Notes under the pieces: generated by a model
What the model was told of the DNA's origin: nothing
Seen by the model: only the letters and a program-made list of their open reading frames with translations
The model's database searches: none
Shown: one piece after another, positions 56,946 to 64,000 of the stretch
Layout: each line of letters opens with the position of its first letter
Numbering within the stretch: the stretch's first letter is position 1
Program-made: the position numbers and the translations under genes
Assembly: GCA_003241895.1 (NCBI GenBank)
Contig: QBLY01000006.1
Location: 89,250-153,249, forward strand
Length of the DNA stretch: 64,000 nucleotides
Direction: 5' to 3'
Origin: Lysobacteraceae bacterium
GTDB lineage: Bacteria > Pseudomonadota > Gammaproteobacteria > Xanthomonadales > Xanthomonadaceae

Positions 56946-58556
56946 ATGACCGAGCGTGACGTCATGGAATACGACGTGGTGGCCGTGGGCGCAGGCCCGG
57001 CGGGCCTGTCGTTCGCGATTCGCCTCAAGCAGCTGCGGCCCGAGCTGTCGGTCTGCGTGATCGAGAAGGCGTCCACCATCGGCGCGCACATCCTGTCGGG
57101 CGCGGTGATCGAGCCCGGCCCGCTGGACGCGCTGCTGCCGGGCTGGCGCGACAACCCGCCGCCGGTGTGCGTGGCCGCGAAGGAGGACGAATTCTGGTTC
57201 CTCACCAAGACCGGCGGCACCAAATCGCCGATCGTGCCGCCGCAAATGAACAACCACGGCAACTTCATCGTCTCGCTGGGCGCGATGTGCGCGTGGCTGG
57301 CGCCGCAGGCCGAAGCGCTGGGCGTGGAGATCTACCCGGGCTTCGCCGCCGCTGAAATGCTTTACGACGAAGCGGGCGCGGTCTGCGGCGTGCGCATCGG
57401 CGACATGGGCGTGGCCAAGGACGGGTCGCACAAGCCCGGCTACACCCAGGGCATCGACATCAAGGCCAAGGTCACCGTGCTGGCCGAGGGCGCACGCGGG
57501 CACCTGACCAAGCAGCTGGTGGGCAAGTTCGGCCTGGACGCCGAGTCCGACCCGCAGAATTATTCCATCGGCATCAAGGAGCTCTGGCAGGTGCCCGAGG
57601 GCCGCGTTTCCCCCGGCAAGATCTTGCACACGCTGGGCTGGCCGGCCGACAGCCACACCTATGGCGGCAGCTTCCTGTACCACCTGGACAACAACCAGGT
57701 CGCGCTGGGCTATGTTTCCGGCCTGGACTACCGCGATCCGAACTACCAGCCTTACGAAGCCTTCCAGCAGTGGAAGAACCACCCGCTGGTGAAGTCGCTG
57801 CTCGAAGGCGGCACCATCCTCAGCGCCGGCGCGCGCGCCATCGTCACCGGCGGCTGGCAGTCGCTGCCCAAGGTGGAAATGCCGGGCGCCCTGCTGATCG
57901 GCTGCGGCGCCGGCCTGCTCAACGTGCCCAAGATCAAGGGCACGCACCAGGCGTTCCGCAGCGGCATGCTGGCCGCCGAACACCTGGCGGCGCAGTCCGG
58001 CGTGCTGGCCAGCGCCGGCTTCGACGCCAAGCTGCGCGCGTCGCCGGCCATGGCCGAGCTGCGCAAGGTGCGCAACATCAAGCCCGGCTTCAAGAAGGGC
58101 CTGTGGTTCGGGCTGGTCAATTCGGGTTGGGAAACCATCACCGCCGGCCTGTCGCCCTGGACCTGGCGCTGCAAGCCCGACTGGAGCTCGCTGCAGAAGC
58201 TCGACGTGGCCGAAAAGCCCAAGCGCGACTACGTCGAGCGCACCCTGCCCCCGCGCGACCGGCTGGCCGGCGTGTACTACGCCGCCACCGAACACGACGA
58301 AGACCAGCCGGTGCACCTGCGCGTGTCCAACACCGACGTCTGCATCACGCAGTGCGCGGAGGAATACGGCAACCCGTGCACGCGCTTCTGCCCGGTCGGC
58401 GTCTACGAGATGATTGACGACGACCAGGGCAAGCGCCTGCAGATCAACGCCGCCAACTGCGTGCACTGCAAGACCTGCGACATCAAGGACCCCTACCAGA
58501 TCATCAACTGGGTGACGCCGGAAGGCGGTGCCGGTCCCAACTACCAGAACCTATGA
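56946..58556 (+). CDS. etfD: Electron transfer flavoprotein-ubiquinone oxidoreductase
   Basis: A 536-residue membrane-associated enzyme passing electrons from ETF to ubiquinone. FAD motif VVAVGAGPAGLSFAIRL, IGAHILSGAVIEP, and GLLNVPKIKGTHQAFRSGMLAAE are typical. The C-terminal ferredoxin domain has CITQCAEEYGNPCTRFCP and CVHCKTCDIKDP, giving the four cysteines of one 4Fe-4S cluster. ATG 56946 follows GGAG by 8 bases. Etf alpha/beta genes are not in the window. Confidence 0.95.
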   Translation: MTERDVMEYDVVAVGAGPAGLSFAIRLKQLRPELSVCVIEKASTIGAHILSGAVIEPGPLDALLPGWRDNPPPVCVAAKEDEFWFLTKTGGTKSPIVPPQMNNHGNFIVSLGAMCAWLAPQAEALGVEIYPGFAAAEMLYDEAGAVCGVRIGDMGVAKDGSHKPGYTQGIDIKAKVTVLAEGARGHLTKQLVGKFGLDAESDPQNYSIGIKELWQVPEGRVSPGKILHTLGWPADSHTYGGSFLYHLDNNQVALGYVSGLDYRDPNYQPYEAFQQWKNHPLVKSLLEGGTILSAGARAIVTGGWQSLPKVEMPGALLIGCGAGLLNVPKIKGTHQAFRSGMLAAEHLAAQSGVLASAGFDAKLRASPAMAELRKVRNIKPGFKKGLWFGLVNSGWETITAGLSPWTWRCKPDWSSLQKLDVAEKPKRDYVERTLPPRDRLAGVYYAATEHDEDQPVHLRVSNTDVCITQCAEEYGNPCTRFCPVGVYEMIDDDQGKRLQINAANCVHCKTCDIKDPYQIINWVTPEGGAGPNYQNL

Positions 58557-58563
58557 TCGCGCC

Positions 58564-59424
58564 GTGAAACTAGCGCTAGCCACCGCGATCGCCGCGTTCG
58601 ATCTCGACGACGACCTCGAGCCGCTGCGCGTGGCCTGCGAAAAAGCCGGCATCGACACGTCCGTCGTGGCCTGGGACGACATGACCGTGAGCTGGGCGCG
58701 CTTCGACGCGGTGCTGCTGCGCTCGCCCTGGGACTACGTGGAACGCCTGCCCGAATTCCTGGCTTGGTGCGAGCGCACGGCCAAGCAGGCGGCGCTGTGG
58801 AACCCACCCGACGTGGTGCGCTGGAACACCGACAAACGCTACCTGGGCGATCTTGCCCGGCAGGGACTGCCGGTGATCGAAAGCCACTTCCTGGCACCGG
58901 GCGACGACCCTGCCACGCTGCCGGACCTGGAAGAGTTCGTGGTCAAACCCACCGTCGGCGCCGGTTCGCGCGACGCCCAGCGCTACCTGCGCGCCGACCG
59001 CCCCGCGGCCATCGCGCATGCCAAGCGCCTGCTCGACCAGGCGCGGCACGTGCTGGTGCAGCCTTATCTTCGGGCCGTGGACGAGCAGGGCGAAACCGCG
59101 CTGCTGTTCTTCGAGGGCCAGTTCAGCCACGCCATCCGCAAGGCACCACTGCTCAAGCGCGGCGAAGACCCCACCAGCGCCTTGTTCAAGGCCGAAAGCA
59201 TCACGGCCCGCCAGCCCTCGGCGACGGAACTGGACGTCGCCAACCGCGTGCTGGCGGCGCTGCCGTTCGACACACTGGCCTACGCCCGCGTGGACCTGCT
59301 GCCGTCCGACACCGGCCCGCAGCTGCTCGAGCTCGAGCTGACCGAGCCGTCGGTGTTCCTGCCCTACGGAGAGGGCGCGGCGGCGAGGTTTGCCGCGGTG
59401 CTGGCGGCGCGGCTCGCCCGCTGA
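58564..59424 (+). CDS. RimK/DcsG-like ATP-grasp protein
   Basis: A 286-residue ATP-grasp ligase. DDMTVSWARFDAVLLRSPWDYVERLPEFLAWC and NPPDVVRWNTDKRYLGDLARQGLPVI are close in style to DcsG (cycloserine pathway ligase) and its many uncharacterised relatives. VVKPTVGAGSRDAQRYL and VQPYLRAVDEQGETALLFFEGQFSHAIRK are the ATP-grasp nucleotide elements, and LLELELTEPSVFL carries the metal-binding Glu residues. GTG start at 58564, 7 bases after etfD. The amide or ester product cannot be inferred. Confidence 0.85.
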   Translation: MKLALATAIAAFDLDDDLEPLRVACEKAGIDTSVVAWDDMTVSWARFDAVLLRSPWDYVERLPEFLAWCERTAKQAALWNPPDVVRWNTDKRYLGDLARQGLPVIESHFLAPGDDPATLPDLEEFVVKPTVGAGSRDAQRYLRADRPAAIAHAKRLLDQARHVLVQPYLRAVDEQGETALLFFEGQFSHAIRKAPLLKRGEDPTSALFKAESITARQPSATELDVANRVLAALPFDTLAYARVDLLPSDTGPQLLELELTEPSVFLPYGEGAAARFAAVLAARLAR

Positions 59425-59434
59425 TCGCCATGTC

Positions 59435-59458
59435 GCACCGGGGCCCAGGCCCCGGTGC
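59435..59458. terminator. Intrinsic terminator between convergent ATP-grasp and cysNC genes
   Basis: GCACCGGGGCC and GGCCCCGGTGC form an 11-bp perfect inverted repeat with a 2-base centre, followed by CTTTCG on the plus strand. It lies 10 bases after one stop and 15 bases beyond the other, so may serve both. Confidence 0.65.
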
Positions 59459-59473
59459 CTTTCGCCGGCAAAA

Positions 59474-61348
59474 TCAATCGGCCAGCACGCGCGCCATCAC
59501 CAGGCCCGCCAGCGCCTCGGGCGTTTCGTGCAGCGTGTCGAGCACCAGCTCGGCGTGCTCGGGTGGTTCATAGGGCGAATCGATGCCGGTGAAATTGCGG
59601 ATCTGGCCCGCGCGCGCCTTGGCATACAGCCCCTTGAGGTCGCGCCGTTCGGCCTCTTCCAGCGACGTGTCGACGTAAACCTCCAGGAACTCGCCCGGCG
59701 CGAACAGGTCGCGCGCCATCCGCCGTTCGGCCCGGAACGGCGAGATGAAGCTCACCAGCACGATCAGGCCGGCGTCGCTCATCAGTTTCGCCACTTCGGC
59801 CACGCGGCGGATGTTCTCCACCCGGTCCTCGTCGGTGAAGCCCAGGTCGCGGTTCAGGCCGTGGCGCACGTTGTCGCCGTCCAGGATGAAGGTGTGGAAA
59901 CCCTGCGCGTGCAGGCGCTTGTCCACCAGGTTGGCGATGGTGGACTTGCCGGCGCCCGACAGGCCGGTAAACCACAGCACGCGCGGTCGCTGGCCCTTGA
60001 TGCGGGCGCGCGCGACCTTGTCCACGTCCAGGTGCTGCCAGTGGATGTTGGCGGCGCGGCGCAGCGCGAAGTCCAGCGTGCCGGCGGCCACCGTGGCGTT
60101 GGTCTGGCGGTCGATCAGGATGAAGCCGCCCAGGGTCCGGCTGTTGGTATAGGGCTCGAACGCGATCGCCTGGTCGAGGCTGAGGTTGCAGTAGCCGACT
60201 TCGTTGAGGTCGAGATGCCGGGCGGCCAGCTCGGCCTGGGTGTTCACGTCCACTTTGTGCTTGATGTCGGTGATCTGCGCGGTGACGGTGCGCGCGCCGA
60301 TCTTGAGCCAGTAGGGCCGGCCCGGCAGCAGCGCCTGTGCGTCCATCCACAGCAGGTGCGCCGCGAATTGATCGGCCACCTGCGGCGGGTCGCCGGCGGC
60401 GGCAATCACGTCGCCGCGGCTCACGTCCACTTCGTCGGCCAGCGTCAGCGTGATCGCCTGCCCTGCCACGGCGCGCGGCAGGTCACCGTCGGCGGTGACG
60501 ATGCGCATGACCTGGGTGCGGCGGCCCGAGGGCAGCACCACCACGTCGTCACCGGGCGCCACGGTGCCGGTCGCCAGCGTGCCGGCGAAGCCACGGAAAT
60601 CCTGGTTCGGCCGGTTCACCCACTGCACCGGCAGGCGCATCGGCGAGACCGTGTCCAGGGTGGCGATGTCGGCGCTTTCCAGGGCCTGCAGCAGCGACGG
60701 GCCGGTGTACCAGGGCATGGCGGCCGACGGCGCGAGCAGGTTCTCGCCCTTTAGCGCCGACAGCGGGATGGACTGCACCGTGGCGATGCCCAGCGCCTTC
60801 GCCAGCTCGGCGTAGCCGCCGACGATGGCCTCGAACACCGCCGGGTCGTAACCCACCAGGTCCATCTTGTTCACCGCCAGCACCACGTGGCGGATGCCCA
60901 GCAGCGAGACGATGTAGCTGTGCCGGCGCGTCTGCGTCAGCAGGCCCCTGCGCGCATCCACCAGCACCACGGCCAGGTCGGCGGTGGACGCGCCCGTGGC
61001 CATGTTGCGGGTGTACTGCTCGTGGCCCGGGCAGTCGGCGACGATGAACTTGCGCTTCTCGGTGCTGAAGAACCGGTAGGCCACGTCGATGGTGATGCCC
61101 TGCTCGCGCTCGGCGGCCAGGCCGTCCACCAGCAGCGCGAAGTCGATCTCGCCGTTCTGGGTGCCGTGGCGCAGGCTGTCCTTCTCCAGCGCGGCCAGCT
61201 GGTCGTCGAGCAGCAGCTGGGTGTCGTGCAGCAGGCGCCCGATCAGGGTGCTCTTGCCGTCGTCCACGCTGCCGCAGGTGATGAAGCGCAGCAGCGGCTT
61301 GTCCTCGTGCTGCTGCAGGTACTCGCGGATATCGGAAGCGGCGGCCAT
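59474..61348 (-). CDS. cysNC: Bifunctional sulfate adenylyltransferase large subunit/APS kinase
   Basis: A 624-residue fusion. The N-terminal GTPase ([40 protein letters not shown]) is CysN, driving ATP sulfurylase with GTP hydrolysis. EF-Tu-like barrels follow. From about residue 445 the C-terminal APS kinase CysC has the P-loop [28 protein letters not shown] and the FISPFRAER segment. It shares one base with the cysD stop. It makes APS then PAPS for reduction. Confidence 0.96.
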   Translation of the reverse strand: MAAASDIREYLQQHEDKPLLRFITCGSVDDGKSTLIGRLLHDTQLLLDDQLAALEKDSLRHGTQNGEIDFALLVDGLAAEREQGITIDVAYRFFSTEKRKFIVADCPGHEQYTRNMATGASTADLAVVLVDARRGLLTQTRRHSYIVSLLGIRHVVLAVNKMDLVGYDPAVFEAIVGGYAELAKALGIATVQSIPLSALKGENLLAPSAAMPWYTGPSLLQALESADIATLDTVSPMRLPVQWVNRPNQDFRGFAGTLATGTVAPGDDVVVLPSGRRTQVMRIVTADGDLPRAVAGQAITLTLADEVDVSRGDVIAAAGDPPQVADQFAAHLLWMDAQALLPGRPYWLKIGARTVTAQITDIKHKVDVNTQAELAARHLDLNEVGYCNLSLDQAIAFEPYTNSRTLGGFILIDRQTNATVAAGTLDFALRRAANIHWQHLDVDKVARARIKGQRPRVLWFTGLSGAGKSTIANLVDKRLHAQGFHTFILDGDNVRHGLNRDLGFTDEDRVENIRRVAEVAKLMSDAGLIVLVSFISPFRAERRMARDLFAPGEFLEVYVDTSLEEAERRDLKGLYAKARAGQIRNFTGIDSPYEPPEHAELVLDTLHETPEALAGLVMARVLAD

Positions 61349-62259
61349 CAGAAGTAGCCCTCCTGCTTCTTCTTTTCCATGGACGCGCTGGGGTCGTGGT
61401 CGATAACCCGGCCCTGGCGCTCGGAATTGCGCGCCACCAGCATCTCGGCGATCACCTTCTCCAGCGTGTCGGCTTCCGATTCGATCGCACCGCTGAGCGG
61501 GTAGCAGCCCAGGGTGCGGAAGCGCACGCGCTTGAGCATCGGCACTTCGCCCTCGCGCAGGGGAAGGCGTTCGTCGTCCACCATGATCAGCGTGCCGTCG
61601 CGGTCCACCACCGGCCGCTCGCGCGCCAGGTACAGCGACGGCACCGGGATGTTTTCCCGGTAGATGTACAGCCACACGTCCAGCTCGGTCCAGTTCGAGA
61701 TCGGGAACACGCGCACGCTTTCGCCCTTCTGGATGCGGGTGTTGTAGACGTCCCAGAGTTCGGGCCGCTGGTTCTTCGGGTCCCAGCGGTGCTGGGCGCT
61801 GCGGAACGAAAAGATGCGCTCCTTGGCCCGCGACTTTTCCTCGTCGCGCCGGGCGCCGCCGATGGCCGCGTCGAAGCCGTGCAGGTCCAGGGCCTGCTTG
61901 AGCGCCTGGGTCTTCATCACGTCGGTGTGGACCGTGGCGCCGAAGGTGATCGGATTCATGCCCTGGGCCAGGCCCTCGGGATTGGTGTGCCAGCGCAGCT
62001 CGACGCCGGTCTCGGCGGCGCGCTGGTTTCGGAACGCGATCATCTCGCGGAACTTCCAGCCGGTGTCCACGTGCAGCATCGGCATGGGCGGCCTGGCCGG
62101 ATAGAACGCCTTCACCAGCAGGTGCAGCAGCACCGAGCTGTCCTTGCCAACGGAATACAGCATCACCGGGTTGCGGAACTCGGCGGCCACCTCGCGCAGG
62201 ATGTGCAGGCTTTCGGCCTCGAGGCGATCAAGGTGGGACAGGGTGTGGTCGGTCATCAT
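61348..62259 (-). CDS. cysD: Sulfate adenylyltransferase small subunit
   Basis: A 303-residue (302 from the second of two adjacent ATGs) PP-loop ATP pyrophosphatase subunit. [17 protein letters not shown] is the PP-loop; [32 protein letters not shown] and [15 protein letters not shown] are CysD signatures. It forms the ATP sulfurylase heterodimer with CysN. The first ATG overlaps the TSUP permease stop by 4 bases, so the three genes are one transcriptional unit. Confidence 0.96.
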   Translation of the reverse strand: MMTDHTLSHLDRLEAESLHILREVAAEFRNPVMLYSVGKDSSVLLHLLVKAFYPARPPMPMLHVDTGWKFREMIAFRNQRAAETGVELRWHTNPEGLAQGMNPITFGATVHTDVMKTQALKQALDLHGFDAAIGGARRDEEKSRAKERIFSFRSAQHRWDPKNQRPELWDVYNTRIQKGESVRVFPISNWTELDVWLYIYRENIPVPSLYLARERPVVDRDGTLIMVDDERLPLREGEVPMLKRVRFRTLGCYPLSGAIESEADTLEKVIAEMLVARNSERQGRVIDHDPSASMEKKKQEGYF

Positions 62260-63011
62260 GTCGGCAGGATAATGGGTTTTAAAAGGTTGTAGAGGCTTAC
62301 CAGGACCACCAGGACACCGACCGCGGCCATCAGTGGCCGGGCCGGGATGCGCTTGGCCAGCCAGGCGGCGAACGGCGCAGCGACCACGCCGCCCACCAGC
62401 AGGCCCAGCACCACGTGGGTGTGGCTGATGCCCAGCGTCACCAGGAAGACCACCGTGATGGCGAGGCTGACGAAGAACTCGGCCGCATTGGCGGTGCCGA
62501 TCGCGAAGCGCGGCTCGATGTGGCGGGCCATCAGGCTGGTGGTGGTGAGCGCGCCCCAGCCGCCGCCGCCCACCGCGTCCAGGAAGCCGGCGCCCAGGCC
62601 CAGCGGCGTATTGCCGCGTTCGCGCACGGGAGCACGCACGCCGCGCCAGGCGCGCCGCACGAGCAGCAGGCCCAGCGCCAGCAGGTAGGCCGCCACCAGC
62701 GGCCGCAGCCAGTGCCAGTCCACCCAGCTCAGCAGCAGCGCCCCGGCGATGCCGCCGGCCACTCCCGGCACCGCCAGCTTCCACATCAGCGCCTTGTCGA
62801 CGTTGCCGAAGTGCAGGTGGCTCAGGCCGGACACACCGCTGGTGGCGACCTCGGCCGCGTGGACGCTGGCGCTGGCCAGCGCCGGAGGCAGGCCCAGCGC
62901 CAGCAGCAGGCTGGAGCTGGTGATGCCGTAGGCCATGCCCAGGGCGCCGTCCACCAGTTGGGCTGCCAGACCGACAAGGACGAAGTAGAAAAACTCCGGG
63001 GGTAGATCCAT
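62256..63011 (-). CDS. TauE/SafE (TSUP) family sulfur-compound permease
   Basis: A 251-residue membrane protein with about eight helices. The TSUP repeats are visible: [29 protein letters not shown] and [26 protein letters not shown]. Such proteins move sulfite, sulfonates, thiosulfate or sulfolactate. As first gene of TSUP-cysD-cysNC it may export sulfite or import an organosulfur compound; direction and substrate are inferred only from position. It is divergent from cysJ. Confidence 0.9.
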   Translation of the reverse strand: MDLPPEFFYFVLVGLAAQLVDGALGMAYGITSSSLLLALGLPPALASASVHAAEVATSGVSGLSHLHFGNVDKALMWKLAVPGVAGGIAGALLLSWVDWHWLRPLVAAYLLALGLLLVRRAWRGVRAPVRERGNTPLGLGAGFLDAVGGGGWGALTTTSLMARHIEPRFAIGTANAAEFFVSLAITVVFLVTLGISHTHVVLGLLVGGVVAAPFAAWLAKRIPARPLMAAVGVLVVLVSLYNLLKPIILPT

Positions 63012-63175
63012 GGCGCCCTGCGGGTGGGTCCGCGGTGTGGAGAGGCCAGAGTATTCGCAGCCGGGCGGCCGTTCCAGAAATAAGCCAAGGGCATGTGCGT
63101 ATGCCGGTTCGCCCTTTCCTGGGAAGAAACGTCGCGCGTAGTTTCGATCCGAACCGAACCCGCAGACCCGACGCC
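63012..63175. promoter_or_regulatory. Divergent sulfate-assimilation promoter region
   Basis: A 164-base region between the TSUP-cysD-cysNC operon and cysJ. It includes the AT-richer stretch CAGAAATAAGCCAAGG (around 63075), where a CysB-type activator would be expected. I cannot define a consensus CysB site or clear -10/-35 boxes by eye. Confidence 0.35.
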
Positions 63176-64000
63176 ATGCCTCCCGCCACCGCCACCCTGT
63201 CCGCGCTGCCCCTGTCCGAGGACAAGGTGGACCTGCTGGCGCGCCTTACCGACGGGCTGGACGCCCCCGGCCTGTGGTGGCTGTCGGGCTATGCCGCCGG
63301 ACTCGCCGCCCGCCCCGGTGCGCGGCCAGCGGCCGCGGTGGAGGCCTCCGCCCGGCTCACGGTGGTCTACGGCAGCCAGACTGGCAACGCCAAGCGCCTG
63401 GCCGAACTTCTGGCCCGCCAGGCTGAAACGTCCGGCCTGGGCGTGCGGCTGCTGCGCGCCGACGCCTACCCGGTGCGGGAGCTGGCGGCCGAGAAGCTGC
63501 TCTACGTTGTCATCAGCACCCAGGGCGACGGCGACCCACCCGATGATTCCCGCGGCTTCGTGGAGCACCTGCTGGGCAAGCGCGCGCCCGCACTGCCCGG
63601 GCTGAAGTTCGCGGTGCTAGGGCTGGGTGATTCGAGCTACCCGCAGTTCAACGTCACCGGCCGCCAGATCGACGCGCGGCTCGAAGCACTCGGCGCCCAG
63701 CGTCTGTTCGCGCGCGGGGAGGCCGACCTCGACCTGGACACCATCGCCACGCCCTGGCTGGCGCAGGCGCTGGCCGCCGCCAGGGAATCACTCAAGTCGG
63801 CCGCGCCGCTGGCCTCGGTGACGCCCCTGCGGCCGACAGCCGCCGTGTCACCGTGGTCGCGCGACAAGCCCTTCGCCGCGCCCGTGCTGGCCAACCAGCG
63901 GCTCAGCGGCCGCGGCAGCCACAAGGACGTGCGCCACGTCGAACTCTCCCTGGAAGGCTCCGGCCTGAGCTACCTGCCCGGCGATGCGCTGGGCGTGTGG
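63176..64000 (+). CDS. cysJ: NADPH-sulfite reductase flavoprotein subunit (5' part, continues beyond window)
   Basis: The first 275 codons of CysJ, the flavoprotein that passes NADPH electrons to the CysI hemoprotein. [15 protein letters not shown] is the CysJ-like lead; the flavodoxin FMN domain has [26 protein letters not shown] and [12 protein letters not shown]. The start of the FAD-binding reductase domain follows ([33 protein letters not shown]). The reading frame is open at base 64000. cysI and cysH presumably follow outside the window. Confidence 0.93.
   Translation, partial: MPPATATLSALPLSEDKVDLLARLTDGLDAPGLWWLSGYAAGLAARPGARPAAAVEASARLTVVYGSQTGNAKRLAELLARQAETSGLGVRLLRADAYPVRELAAEKLLYVVISTQGDGDPPDDSRGFVEHLLGKRAPALPGLKFAVLGLGDSSYPQFNVTGRQIDARLEALGAQRLFARGEADLDLDTIATPWLAQALAAARESLKSAAPLASVTPLRPTAAVSPWSRDKPFAAPVLANQRLSGRGSHKDVRHVELSLEGSGLSYLPGDALGVW

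Overview
The window is GC-rich and reads as a chromosomal segment of a gammaproteobacterium of the Xanthomonadaceae (Lysobacter/Luteimonas/Xanthomonas relatives). The evidence is gene order and protein style: pilMNOPQ divergent from a PBP1A gene, a GTG-started citrate synthase of about 429 residues beside rpmE2, a gmk-rpoZ-spoT-ridA-recG run, and a fused cysNC. I could not run a search, so the genus is not resolved. Almost all of the DNA is densely packed housekeeping sequence. I see no rRNA, tRNA, CRISPR array or intact insertion sequence.

Layout. At 1-5.1 kb lies a sulfide/persulfide module: an RND pump and its adaptor, a DUF2892 membrane protein and a sulfide:quinone oxidoreductase on the minus strand, divergent from a rhodanese and an ArsR-family regulator that carries the two cysteines of the SqrR/BigR persulfide sensors. 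At 5.1-8.6 kb are transketolase and a dicarboxylate/amino-acid symporter. At 8.6-16.5 kb are the type IV pilus assembly operon pilMNOPQ and the divergent PBP1A. At 16.5-20 kb are a small unknown gene, gltA, rpmE2 and a nucleoside hydrolase. At 20-29.6 kb are recG, ridA, spoT, rpoZ, gmk and yicC (minus) and rph, rdgB, hemW and a CPXCG protein (plus). At 29.6-31.7 kb a cobalamin riboswitch precedes btuB. At 31.8-38.3 kb are DUF1631, PilZ, an ApbE lipoprotein and a CHASE-PAS-GGDEF-EAL protein, probably linked by cyclic di-GMP.

The least ordinary stretch is 39.7-42.7 kb, between pepQ and valS. It is a roughly 2.9 kb accessory islet bounded by inverted copies of a 53-bp repeat. It holds a hairpin-rich repeat element, a truncated yidC remnant, two unrecognised exported or membrane proteins and an orphan JAMM/JAB-type domain with no conventional start codon.

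From 42.7 to 64 kb come valS, rimI, a possible holD, pssA, a DUF4124 protein, proS, an H-NS-family protein, a ThrE exporter, a four-gene Mla/Pqi-type lipid transport operon, alkB, an amidase homologue lacking two catalytic residues, ETF-ubiquinone oxidoreductase, an ATP-grasp protein, and sulfate assimilation genes (cysNC, cysD and a TauE/SafE permease, divergent from cysJ, which runs off the end).

Sulfur metabolism therefore appears at both ends: sulfide oxidation and sensing on the left, sulfate activation and reduction on the right. Two 9-base poly-C tracts, at the pilM promoter and in the btuB leader, are possible slippage sites.
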